This document shows, one piece after another, positions 25,128 through 33,749 of a stretch of DNA of 64,000 nucleotides. Below the pieces are notes generated by a model that was not told the DNA's origin, did not search any database, and saw nothing but the letters and a program-made list of their open reading frames with translations. The position numbers and the translations under genes are program-made. The stretch comes from Pseudoalteromonas ulvae UL12. Its GTDB lineage: Bacteria; Pseudomonadota; Gammaproteobacteria; Enterobacterales; Alteromonadaceae. The DNA lies in the NCBI RefSeq assembly GCF_014925405.1, contig NZ_AQHJ01000019.1, positions 74,120 through 138,119 on the forward strand. Reading direction: 5' to 3'. Each line of letters opens with the position of its first letter. Positions within the stretch are counted from its first letter, which is position 1.

Positions 25128-26549
25128 GTGCAGTATTTACCTATTTTTACCAAATTAGATAATAAACCGGTGTTGATCATCGGCGGTGGTGAAGTTGCAC
25201 TACGAAAGTGCCGTGCGTTTTTACAAGCACGCGGCCGCGTGACCTTAGTTGCACCTGAGTTTTGCCATGAACTTCTAGAAATGGCACAAGAAAAGACAGT
25301 GACACTGGTACATGACTATTTTAGCCCTGAGCAGCTTGATGGCCAAATGTTGGTCATTGCAGCGACAGATCTAAATGCTGTTAACGAAGCGGTATTTAAT
25401 GCCGCCAATGAGCGTAATATTTTCGTTAATGTGGTTGACGATCAACCTAAATGTAGCTTTATTTTTCCTTCTATTGTTGATCGTAATCCTATCACTATTG
25501 CGATCTCAAGTGCTGGCACTGCGCCAGTGCTTGCCAGACGCTTACGCGAAAAACTCGAAACCTTAATTCCACAGCACATCGGCCCTTTAGCAGAGTTAGT
25601 CGGTAGTTTTCGCCATAAAGTTAAACAACGTTTTAAACAGTTTTCAGATCGCCGCCAATTTTGGGAAAGCGTGTTTGATTCTCAAGTCGTCAGCAAAGTA
25701 CAAACCGGCGATATAGACGCGGCTTCTGCACAGCTTGATGCAATGCTCAACAACACGGTAGAACCTGAAGGCGAAGTGTATGTTATTGGCGCAGGTCCGG
25801 GCGACCCTGAGTTACTGACGCTCAAAGCACTACAACTGATGCAGCAAGCCGACGTCGTTGTATACGACTATTTAGTGTCAGATGAAATTATGGAACTGGT
25901 TCGCCGTGATGCTGACCTCATTTGTGTTGGCAAACGAATGGGAAATCACAGTGTTGAGCAACACGACACCAATCAATTATTAGTCCGCTTAGCTAAAGAA
26001 GGTAAAAAAGTATGCCGCATTAAAGGTGGCGATCCATTTATTTATGGCCGAGGCGGTGAAGAAGTCCAAGTACTGGTTGCCAATCACGTTAGTTATCAAA
26101 TTGTCCCGGGCATTACCGCTGCCGCTGGTTGTGCTGCTTATGCAGGCATTCCATTGACTCATCGCGATCATGCGCAAGCAATTCAGTTTGTCACAGGTCA
26201 CTGTAAAAAAGATGGTCAAGATTTAGATTGGCGCTCATTAGCTCAACCTCATCAAACCCTCGCAGTGTATATGGGCGTGGTAAAGTCACCCCATATACAA
26301 GCGCAGTTGTTAGAGCATGGCCGTGCAGCCACAACACCTGTTGCTATCGTTGAAAATGGCACACGTAAAAACCAACGAGTTGTAACCGGCCAATTAGGCT
26401 CGTTAGCTGAGTTGATTGAACACAATAATATTCAGTCACCTGCACTTTTAATCATTGGTGAAGTTGCGCAACTTCATCATGAACTTGCTTGGTTTGGCAA
26501 ACAATCACAAACCAGCAGTTTTGCGCAACCGCTAACAGATATAGCATAA
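25128..26549 (+). CDS. cysG: Siroheme synthase (multifunctional)
   Basis: About 473 residues. The N-terminal domain (1-200) is precorrin-2 dehydrogenase/ferrochelatase with Rossmann motif VLIIGGGEVALRKCRAF. The C-terminal domain (215-465) is uroporphyrinogen-III C-methyltransferase with VYVIGAGPGDPELLTLKAL and IVPGITAAAGCAAYAGIPLTH. It makes siroheme for sulfite and nitrite reductases. I chose the GTG start at 25128: GAGGA lies 7 bp upstream and the protein then begins with the usual MQYLPIFTKL. The in-frame ATG at 25095 has no ribosome-binding site. First gene of the sulfate assimilation operon. Confidence 0.93.
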   Translation: MQYLPIFTKLDNKPVLIIGGGEVALRKCRAFLQARGRVTLVAPEFCHELLEMAQEKTVTLVHDYFSPEQLDGQMLVIAATDLNAVNEAVFNAANERNIFVNVVDDQPKCSFIFPSIVDRNPITIAISSAGTAPVLARRLREKLETLIPQHIGPLAELVGSFRHKVKQRFKQFSDRRQFWESVFDSQVVSKVQTGDIDAASAQLDAMLNNTVEPEGEVYVIGAGPGDPELLTLKALQLMQQADVVVYDYLVSDEIMELVRRDADLICVGKRMGNHSVEQHDTNQLLVRLAKEGKKVCRIKGGDPFIYGRGGEEVQVLVANHVSYQIVPGITAAAGCAAYAGIPLTHRDHAQAIQFVTGHCKKDGQDLDWRSLAQPHQTLAVYMGVVKSPHIQAQLLEHGRAATTPVAIVENGTRKNQRVVTGQLGSLAELIEHNNIQSPALLIIGEVAQLHHELAWFGKQSQTSSFAQPLTDIA

Positions 26550-26581
26550 ATAAATTTTAATTATTGTTAGGAAGGTCAACC

Positions 26582-27481
26582 ATGGCTTTAACACACCTTC
26601 AGCAACTCGAAGCTGAAAGTATCAAAATAATGCGAGAAGTCGCCGCTGAGTTTGAAAACCCAGTGATGCTTTATTCAATCGGTAAAGACTCTTCTGTGCT
26701 ACTACATTTAGCACGTAAAGCCTTTTACCCAGCGAAAATTCCTTTCCCTTTACTTCATGTCGACACTGACTGGAAGTTCAAGGAAATGATCGAATTTCGT
26801 GACCGTTTAGCTAAAGAATACGACTTTGACTTAATCGTGCACAAAAACCCTGAAGGGATTGAGATGGGCATAGGTCCATTTACTCATGGTTCAGCTAAGC
26901 ATACTGACGTTATGAAAACGCAGGGCTTGAAACAAGCGCTCAATAAATACGGCTTTGATGCTGCCTTTGGTGGCGCACGCCGCGACGAAGAAAAATCTCG
27001 CGCGAAAGAACGTGTTTACTCATTCCGTGATAAACATCACCGTTGGGATCCTAAAAATCAGCGCCCTGAGCTTTGGAGCACCTATAACAGTCAAGTGAAC
27101 TCTGGTGAGAGCATCCGTGTATTCCCATTATCAAATTGGACTGAGCTGGATATCTGGCAATACATTTATCAAGAAAACATCGATATGGTGCCTTTGTATT
27201 TAGCTAAAGAGCGCCCAGTTGTTGAGCGTAACGGTACCCTAATCATGGTTGACGACGAGCGCATGCCCCTTGATGAAGGTGAAGTGCCACAAATGAAGTC
27301 AGTACGCTTTCGTACTCTTGGTTGTTACCCACTCACCGGTGCAGTCGAATCAACAGCTGATACATTAGCTGGAATTATTGAAGAAATGCTGCTTTCAACC
27401 TCATCAGAGCGTGAAGGCCGCGTCATTGATCATGATTCAGCAGGATCAATGGAGAAGAAAAAACGTGAGGGGTATTTCTAA
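26582..27481 (+). CDS. cysD: Sulfate adenylyltransferase subunit 2
   Basis: A 299-residue PP-loop ATP sulfurylase subunit that forms adenosine 5'-phosphosulfate with CysN. Motif [13 protein letters not shown] binds ATP, and [24 protein letters not shown] is diagnostic. I chose the ATG at 26582 after AGGAAGG; a TTG 18 bp upstream opens the same frame. The stop overlaps the cysN start by 1 bp. Confidence 0.96.
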   Translation: MALTHLQQLEAESIKIMREVAAEFENPVMLYSIGKDSSVLLHLARKAFYPAKIPFPLLHVDTDWKFKEMIEFRDRLAKEYDFDLIVHKNPEGIEMGIGPFTHGSAKHTDVMKTQGLKQALNKYGFDAAFGGARRDEEKSRAKERVYSFRDKHHRWDPKNQRPELWSTYNSQVNSGESIRVFPLSNWTELDIWQYIYQENIDMVPLYLAKERPVVERNGTLIMVDDERMPLDEGEVPQMKSVRFRTLGCYPLTGAVESTADTLAGIIEEMLLSTSSEREGRVIDHDSAGSMEKKKREGYF

Positions 27482-28905
27482 TGTCTAAAACAAACGACAC
27501 TATTAACGAAGTCAAAGAGTTAGGCGTAGAAGCATATCTTGCTCGCCAACAAGACAAAAGCTTACTGCGTTTATTAACCTGTGGCAGCGTCGACGACGGT
27601 AAATCAACCTTGATTGGTCGCTTATTACACGACAGCCACCAAATTTATGAAGATCAACTTGCCGCATTACATAAAGATAATGAAAAAGTGGGTAACGCTG
27701 GTGAAGAACTCGATTTAGCGTTATTAGTAGATGGCCTGCAAGCTGAGCGCGAGCAAGGCATCACAATTGATGTCGCGTACCGCTATTTTTCAACAGCAAA
27801 ACGTAAGTTCATCATTGCAGATACGCCTGGACACGAGCAATACACTCGAAACATGGTGACAGGTGCATCAAACAGCGACTTGGCAATTATTTTGGTCGAT
27901 GCACGTTATGGCGTGCAAGTTCAAACTAAACGCCATAGTTTCATTTGTGATTCATTAGGTATTGAGCAATTTGTTGTTGCGATCAATAAGATGGATATCG
28001 TCGATTTTGATGAAGCTGTGTATGAAAAAATTAAGACTGACTATTTAAAATTCGCTGAGCAATTAAATGTCAGCAACATCAAGTTTGTGCCAATGTCAGC
28101 CCTTCGTGGTGACAACGTAGTAACGCGCTCTGAACATACACCGTATTACACAGACAAACCATTGCTTGAATTACTGGAAGATTCGCCGGCGACATTGGCA
28201 AACCACAACTCAGAAGCGCGTTTACCGGTGCAGTATGTGATTCGCCCAAATCTTAACTTCCGAGGCTTTCAAGGTACGATTACTTCAGGTGAGTTTAAAG
28301 CCGGTGATGCAGTCAAAGTATTACCATCGGGTAAAACATCAACGATTAAAGAAATCGTCACCTTTGATGGCAACCTACCGCGCGCAGAAGTGGGCCAAGC
28401 GGTCACTTTGACCTTAACTTCTGAAATCGACATTAGTCGTGGCGATGTAATTGTTCCTGCTAGCTCTCAAGCGCAAGTGAGCAATCGCTTCCAAACTAAG
28501 CTTGTTTGGATGCATGAAGAGCCGTTGGTATTAGGTAAAAGCTACAACATCAAAATTAGCAGTAAAAATACCACCGCGACTGTGACACGTATCGATCACA
28601 CCATTGATGTCAATACACTTAAGCATGGGCAAGCTGATTCATTGCAACTCAATGAAATCGCGATTGTGACACTAGAACTAACAGAAAGCGTGTTAGCGGA
28701 TAAGTATCACGATAACCACGAAACCGGTGCATTCATTTTAATCGACCGTTTAAGTAACTTAACCGTTGCTGCGGGTATGATTGAGCAAGTGCTGGCCAGT
28801 GAAGTCCATGACAGTCGCTTTAGTCAACAAGAGCTTGAACTTAATGCCTTTATTCGAAAGCATTATCCTCATTGGCAAGCCATTGACATTGCAAAGCTTA
28901 AATAG
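27481..28905 (+). CDS. cysN: Sulfate adenylyltransferase subunit 1 (GTPase)
   Basis: 474 residues of EF-Tu-like architecture: G1 CGSVDDGKST, G3 DTPGHEQYTRNM, G4 INKMDIV, followed by two beta-barrel domains. GTP hydrolysis drives sulfate activation by CysD. There is no fused APS kinase domain; cysC is separate further down the operon. The start codon overlaps the cysD stop. Confidence 0.96.
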   Translation: MSKTNDTINEVKELGVEAYLARQQDKSLLRLLTCGSVDDGKSTLIGRLLHDSHQIYEDQLAALHKDNEKVGNAGEELDLALLVDGLQAEREQGITIDVAYRYFSTAKRKFIIADTPGHEQYTRNMVTGASNSDLAIILVDARYGVQVQTKRHSFICDSLGIEQFVVAINKMDIVDFDEAVYEKIKTDYLKFAEQLNVSNIKFVPMSALRGDNVVTRSEHTPYYTDKPLLELLEDSPATLANHNSEARLPVQYVIRPNLNFRGFQGTITSGEFKAGDAVKVLPSGKTSTIKEIVTFDGNLPRAEVGQAVTLTLTSEIDISRGDVIVPASSQAQVSNRFQTKLVWMHEEPLVLGKSYNIKISSKNTTATVTRIDHTIDVNTLKHGQADSLQLNEIAIVTLELTESVLADKYHDNHETGAFILIDRLSNLTVAAGMIEQVLASEVHDSRFSQQELELNAFIRKHYPHWQAIDIAKLK

Positions 28906-28907
28906 TC

Positions 28908-28927
28908 AACTGGGCTTCGGCCCAGTT
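28908..28927 (+). other. UUCG tetraloop hairpin in the cys operon
   Basis: AACTGGGC and GCCCAGTT form an 8-bp stem closed by TTCG in the short cysN-permease gap. No T run follows, so it is more likely an mRNA-stabilising or processing hairpin than a terminator. Confidence 0.65.
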
Positions 28928-28942
28928 TGGAAATAACTCATA

Positions 28943-30670
28943 ATGTATCAGCAACTTGTATTAACCGGGATCATGCTTACGCTTGTTGGGTGCCTTTTTG
29001 GCACCAAGCTTAGGCCTGCCTGGTTATTTGCAGCCGCAATTGGTGCCTGCTTTTTAACTGGGCTGATCGAGCTTGAGCAGATGCTGGTGAATTTTGCCAA
29101 TCCTTCTTTGATCACTCTGATTTTACTTGTGGTGGTCTCTATCGGCATTGAAAAAACCACGCTTGTTCAAAAGCTTTCCCGCTCACTGGCCAACGGTAGT
29201 TTACTCAAAACGGTGGCAAAGCTGGGAATTTCGACCGGCTTTTTATCCTCATTTACCAACAATACTGCGGTTGTCGCCACATTGATTTCTGCGGTTAAAG
29301 ATAACCCAACCCATGCCCCTTCAAAGTTATTACTTCCTTTGAGTTATACGGCTATTTTGGGCGGGACACTGACGTTAATTGGTACCTCAACTAACTTGAT
29401 AGTCAACGGCTTTGCCATTGAAGCAGGTATGGAACCACTGGGCTTTTTTGATTTTACCTTAGTTGGATTAGCTGCTTTTTCTGTTGGCTTAATCAGCCTG
29501 CTCTTTTTAGTGCGATTTTTGCCTGACAATGGCCGTGCCGATCAAGAAGTGGTGCCCTTCTATGTTGAAGGAAAAATTCAAGCGGACTCGAAGCTCATTG
29601 GCCAAAGTGTCGAAGAAAATGGCCTGCGTGATTTAAAAGATTTGTTTTTAGCTGAAATAATTCGCGCCGAGCAACGCATCGTGGCCGTTTCGCCCAAAGA
29701 AATACTGCAGCAAGGCGATATCTTGTTGTTTGTAGGGGATATTAAATCTGTGCCTCTGCTTACGCAATTTGATGGTTTAAAAGTGCTCCATGATAAGCAT
29801 GATATGCGCATTGAGCACTTAGTTGAGGTAGTTGTCAGCCACTCCTCTAAAAACATAGGGAAAACCCTCAAAGAAGCACGCTTTAGAGAGCAATTCAACG
29901 CCGCGGTTATTGCTATTCGACGTGGTCATGATCGCCTTCAAGGCGGCCTTGGGCAAATTCGCTTACAAGCTGGGGATTCGCTTATTTTAGCGCCTAGCGC
30001 TAAGTTTTATGACACCACAGATTTGAAGCGAGAGTTTGTTTATATTTCAGGTCTTGACCTACAAACGCATCTCAATGATAAAAAATCCTTTGCTGTATTG
30101 GCCACATTCATTGCAACCTTAGGGTTAGGCATTACAGGTGTCGTGCCCTTAGTCAAAGGTCTATTAGTGCTGCTGATTGCTTATATGCTCACAGGTATGG
30201 TGCGCGTCAACGAAGTGAAGCGCCGCTTTCCGTTAGAGTTACTTGTGGTTGTAGGCAGTGCAATTGGCTTAGCTAAATTGATGATCGGCACAGGTGTCGC
30301 GTCGGAGATTTCAAATGCCATGTTGTATGTGTTGGGTGACTTTGGCCCATACGGCGCATTTATTGCCATTTTTATCATGACGGTCATATTCACCGAGTTA
30401 ATCACCAATAACGCTGCAGCGGCGCTGTCTTTTCCGGTCGCCTATGCCTTAGCAATTGGTTTTGATGTCAATCCATTGCCATATATCATGGCGGTCGCAT
30501 TTGGCGCATCTGCTAGCTTTATTTCGCCATTTGGTTATCAAACAAACTTAATGGTTTACAGTGCGGGTAATTATCGCCTGCGAGATTATTTTACCATTGG
30601 TGTGCCGATGTCTCTGATTTACTCGATCACAGTGCTGACGGTCATTCCTATGGTTTTTCCATTTAAATAA
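28943..30670 (+). CDS. SLC13-type permease with RCK/TrkA-C domains, probable sulfate importer
   Basis: 575 residues. N-terminal membrane segments contain FLSSFTNNTAVVATLI and GTLTLIGTSTNLIVNGF, the family's paired Asn-Ser/Thr substrate motifs. The middle carries two TrkA-C-like domains (about 205-275 and 290-365: LIGQSVEENGLRDL, NIGKTLKEARFREQF). The C-terminal membrane half has ELITNNAAAALSFPVAYA and SASFISPFGYQTNLMVY. Its place between cysN and cysC suggests Na+-coupled sulfate uptake in place of the CysTWA ABC importer, which is not in the window. Confidence 0.85.
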   Translation: MYQQLVLTGIMLTLVGCLFGTKLRPAWLFAAAIGACFLTGLIELEQMLVNFANPSLITLILLVVVSIGIEKTTLVQKLSRSLANGSLLKTVAKLGISTGFLSSFTNNTAVVATLISAVKDNPTHAPSKLLLPLSYTAILGGTLTLIGTSTNLIVNGFAIEAGMEPLGFFDFTLVGLAAFSVGLISLLFLVRFLPDNGRADQEVVPFYVEGKIQADSKLIGQSVEENGLRDLKDLFLAEIIRAEQRIVAVSPKEILQQGDILLFVGDIKSVPLLTQFDGLKVLHDKHDMRIEHLVEVVVSHSSKNIGKTLKEARFREQFNAAVIAIRRGHDRLQGGLGQIRLQAGDSLILAPSAKFYDTTDLKREFVYISGLDLQTHLNDKKSFAVLATFIATLGLGITGVVPLVKGLLVLLIAYMLTGMVRVNEVKRRFPLELLVVVGSAIGLAKLMIGTGVASEISNAMLYVLGDFGPYGAFIAIFIMTVIFTELITNNAAAALSFPVAYALAIGFDVNPLPYIMAVAFGASASFISPFGYQTNLMVYSAGNYRLRDYFTIGVPMSLIYSITVLTVIPMVFPFK

Positions 30671-30679
30671 GGGTTTAAA

Positions 30680-31276
30680 GTGGATAACAATATTGTTTGG
30701 CAACACTATGCCGTTTCAAAGCAAGATAGATCATCACAAAAACAGCATCGCCCTTGCATTATTTGGTTTACTGGTTTTTCTGGTTCAGGCAAAAGTACGG
30801 TAGCAGGCGCGCTTGAACACGCTCTGCACCAAGCAGGTGTGCATACCTATTTGCTCGATGGCGATAATGTCCGCCATGGTCTGTGTAAAGATCTTGCCTT
30901 TAGTGATGCAGATCGCCAAGAGAACATCCGCCGGGTGGGTGAAGTCGCTAAACTGATGCTGGATGCGGGCCTAGTTGTACTGACGGCGTTTATTTCTCCA
31001 TTTAGTGCAGAGCGTCAAATGGTGCGTGAATTAGTCGACGAAGGTGAATTCATTGAAGTCTTCCTCGATACCCCATTAGCAGTCTGTGAAGAACGGGATC
31101 CAAAAGGTTTGTATGTTAAAGCCCGTGCAGGTGAAATTAAACATTTCACTGGGATAGATTCTGAATATCAAATCCCAAACAACCCTGAAGTGGTGCTCGA
31201 TACCAGCCAAAACCAGTTAGCTGACTCCGTAGCACAACTGATTGATTATCTTAAAACGCAGCAAATTATTAAGTGA
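30680..31276 (+). CDS. cysC: Adenylyl-sulfate kinase
   Basis: A 198-residue kinase that phosphorylates APS to PAPS. The P-loop is GFSGSGKST (about residues 31-39), followed by [29 protein letters not shown], the APS-binding signature. It starts at GTG (30680), 9 bp after the permease stop. The stop overlaps the beginning of the cysQ frame region. Confidence 0.95.
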   Translation: MDNNIVWQHYAVSKQDRSSQKQHRPCIIWFTGFSGSGKSTVAGALEHALHQAGVHTYLLDGDNVRHGLCKDLAFSDADRQENIRRVGEVAKLMLDAGLVVLTAFISPFSAERQMVRELVDEGEFIEVFLDTPLAVCEERDPKGLYVKARAGEIKHFTGIDSEYQIPNNPEVVLDTSQNQLADSVAQLIDYLKTQQIIK

Positions 31277-31281
31277 TAACT

Positions 31282-32052
31282 ATGAATCAGTCTGATTTAT
31301 TAGAACAAATCGTGGCCATTGCTCGTCAAGCAGGGCAAGCTGCGATGGTGATTTACGACAAAGACTTCAACATCGAATACAAAGGCGATGATAGCCCAGT
31401 GACTGACGCTGATTTAGCGGCCCATGCAGTGATTGTAAAAGGCTTAAAAGCACTCACTCCAGACTTGCCTATTTTGAGTGAAGAAAGCGCCAACATCAGC
31501 TGGGATGAGCGCCAAACTTGGCAACAATATTGGCTCGTCGATCCGATTGATGGCACAAAAGAGTTCATCAAAAAGAATGGTGAATTCACTGTGAACATCG
31601 CTTTAATCGACCATGGTAAGCCAATCCTCGCCGCTGTTGATGCACCTGCGCTAGGTGTCACTTATTGTGCTGCAACAGAGTTAGGCGCATTTAAAGATGA
31701 TGGCCAGAGCCGCATCCAGCTCAGTGTCACTAAAAAAGCTAACTCAGGATTAATTCGAGTCGTCGGGAGTCGTTCACATCCATCACCTGACCTAGCCCAA
31801 TACTTGACGCAATTTGATGAAGTTGAGATGGTGCCAACTGGCAGCTCACTCAAGTTATGCTTGGTTGCCGAAGGCAAAGCTGATATTTACCCACGTTTAG
31901 GCCTGACATCCGAGTGGGATACCGGCGCAGGTCATGCCGTAGCAGAAATAGCTGGCGCCTCAGTCACGCAAGTCGATGGTTCACCGCTTCGTTACAACAC
32001 CAAAGCAGAGTATTTGAATCCCTACTTTATTGTTTCAGCACTGCAGCCATAA
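31282..32052 (+). CDS. cysQ: 3'(2'),5'-bisphosphate nucleotidase
   Basis: A 256-residue inositol-monophosphatase-fold enzyme that removes PAP produced by PAPS reduction. Motifs are EESANISWDER, WLVDPIDGTKEFI (metal-binding DPIDGT) and TSEWDTGAGHAV. The ATG at 31282 is 5 bp after the cysC stop; no strong ribosome-binding site, so coupling is likely. Last gene of the operon. Confidence 0.94.
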   Translation: MNQSDLLEQIVAIARQAGQAAMVIYDKDFNIEYKGDDSPVTDADLAAHAVIVKGLKALTPDLPILSEESANISWDERQTWQQYWLVDPIDGTKEFIKKNGEFTVNIALIDHGKPILAAVDAPALGVTYCAATELGAFKDDGQSRIQLSVTKKANSGLIRVVGSRSHPSPDLAQYLTQFDEVEMVPTGSSLKLCLVAEGKADIYPRLGLTSEWDTGAGHAVAEIAGASVTQVDGSPLRYNTKAEYLNPYFIVSALQP

Positions 32053-32099
32053 GATTTGAACCGTAAAAATAAGGCTGTTCACTAAAACTTTGACAGCGA

Positions 32100-32141
32100 C
32101 AAGTAATGCGATGAGATCAATTGATGTCATCGCATTACTTG
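32100..32141 (+). terminator. Terminator of the cys operon
   Basis: A 15-bp perfect stem, CAAGTAATGCGATGA (32100-32114) with TCATCGCATTACTTG (32127-32141), is followed by TTTAATT. Confidence 0.85.
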
Positions 32142-32369
32142 TTTAATTCCTACCATAAACATCAAAACTGACAACTTATAAAGCAGATTTAAAGAATTTA
32201 TAGATATAAAACAAGCCGCTAACTGAGTAAAAAAACAACGAACCTGCTGCTATTTTGCACAAAAAATCATTTCTTTGTGATACACATCAAATATTATTCG
32301 TTATTACCTTGTGTTTTAGCCAACATACCCCAAACTCTAATAGTGAAGTAACAATAAAAAGGAAAACCT

Positions 32370-32726
32370 ATGAAAATAAATGTTTCAGGTCATCATGTCG
32401 ACGTTACTGCTTCAGTTAGAGAACATGTCGAAGAAAAGTTTTCGAAAATTGCGAGCCACTTTCCATCTTTAATTGCATTAGACATTATTATTTCGAAGGA
32501 ACACAATCAGCATCAGGTTGAAATCAGTACTATTTATGAAGGCGCACGTATCTCAGCGACCGGTGAGAATGATGTAATGTATCCAGCGATTTCTGCAGCT
32601 GCGAAAAAATTAGATGCGGCATTGAAGCATCGAAAAGGCCAACTCAAAGCGAACTTACATGAAAAACCAGTAAGTACCACGCCTGAGATTGCACACGAGA
32701 TTATTCAAGAGATGGAATTAAATTAA
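32370..32726 (+). CDS. hpf: Ribosome hibernation-promoting factor
   Basis: A 118-residue short-form HPF/YfiA protein: MKINVSGHHVDVTASVREHVEEKF, then HNQHQVEISTIYEGARISATGENDVMYPAISAAAKKLDAALKHRK. It binds the 30S decoding region in stationary phase and blocks translation or dimerises ribosomes. AAAAGGA precedes the start. Monocistronic, not next to rpoN as in enterics, and followed by a good terminator. Confidence 0.92.
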   Translation: MKINVSGHHVDVTASVREHVEEKFSKIASHFPSLIALDIIISKEHNQHQVEISTIYEGARISATGENDVMYPAISAAAKKLDAALKHRKGQLKANLHEKPVSTTPEIAHEIIQEMELN

Positions 32727-32746
32727 GTCTTCCGTCTTTTTTAACT

Positions 32747-32765
32747 GGGCCTAACGGCCCTTTTT
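32747..32765 (+). terminator. Terminator after hpf
   Basis: GGGCC-TAAC-GGCCC hairpin immediately followed by TTTTT. Confidence 0.85.
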
Positions 32766-32854
32766 CATCAATGATGACCCCCCCTAAACTACCTGTAAAA
32801 ACTTATACCTTTGCTTTATAAAGTTTTTAATTTACAGACCTATTTACACTATGA

Positions 32855-33273
32855 CTTTTTGTCAGCCCTAACATTCATGCTGAAGCAGTTTTTGCGGTCA
32901 AAGCAGATATCTATCAACTTGAAAATAACATCACCATAGATAGCAAAATCGAACGCACTCTTGAGTCTAAAACACCTATCCACCAGCCTCGCTTCTAGCT
33001 CAACTAGGTAAAAGTGCCTTAATCGAAATCGGAGATAATGATCAGCTCACTGCTTTAGAGGTGCTCAGTACAAAAGATGGTGAGTCGTTTAATGCGTCAA
33101 TGAAATTAAAAGATAGAGTTGAAGGTGAATGGCAAACGATTACGTCGTTTATGCCACATATTCCCAACGGACAAACGGTATATTTTAGCCGCAATTTTAA
33201 CGATAGCGTTTCGCTCATTAAACTCAAAGGGACGCGATATGAGTCTGAGCAATTAGGTAGACAAAGCTTTTAA
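32855..33273 (+). pseudogene. Decayed gene, unknown family
   Basis: No intact ORF fills 32767-33297, but two frames read as connected protein. From 32855 one frame reads NIHAEAVFAVKADIYQLENN and on to a stop at 32996. A second frame, open from about 32977, continues with LGKSALIEIGDNDQLTALEVL and ends at 33273. A single frameshift near 32977-32996 would join them. The left end looks like the tail of a signal peptide (ending HAEA) without its start, so the 5' part is also lost. Family not recognised. A 70-residue ORF from 33061 could still be translated. Confidence 0.5.
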
Positions 33274-33297
33274 GTTACTAACAACACAGCAGTGCAC

Positions 33298-33531
33298 TTA
33301 GTGGCTGCTGTGTTCTTGCTCATTTTTCATCAGTAAAATTGTTAAATAAATCTTTGTCGGTAAAGACATGATTAACCCGATTGCAATGCATGCGGCTATG
33401 ATCATAATGCCTGTAACACCCATAGTCTCATGTAGTTTCATTCCCGATAACAAATAATGCCCGACTAATATCAAACCAATACCAAAAAACATCACCCCTT
33501 TTAATGCTCTGATTACGTTTTTATTTCTCAT
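33298..33531 (-). CDS. Small two-segment membrane protein, unknown
   Basis: A 77-residue protein with two hydrophobic helices, about 12-30 (VMFFGIGLILVGHYLL) and 37-56 (MGVTGIMIIAACIAIGLIM), then a third partly hydrophobic stretch and a His/Glu tail. GAGGAATT directly before the ATG is a strong ribosome-binding site. Not recognised. Confidence 0.65.
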   Translation of the reverse strand: MRNKNVIRALKGVMFFGIGLILVGHYLLSGMKLHETMGVTGIMIIAACIAIGLIMSLPTKIYLTILLMKNEQEHSSH

Positions 33532-33749
33532 AATTCCTCGCTAATAATTGGCTAAATGAGCGTACAAATTAGTCCAATTAATCACTATCAATTTCACCCT
33601 TTTGTATATAAAACATAGCTCAGTATCAGAGACTCTCTTTGATCGAAATCATCAATTGAATAAACAAGTTCAAACTTTAAAACTAAGCATTTTGAGCTAA
33701 AGTTAAAAATAGCCTTTTGATTTTAACCTTTTATTCTTAGGACAATTTC

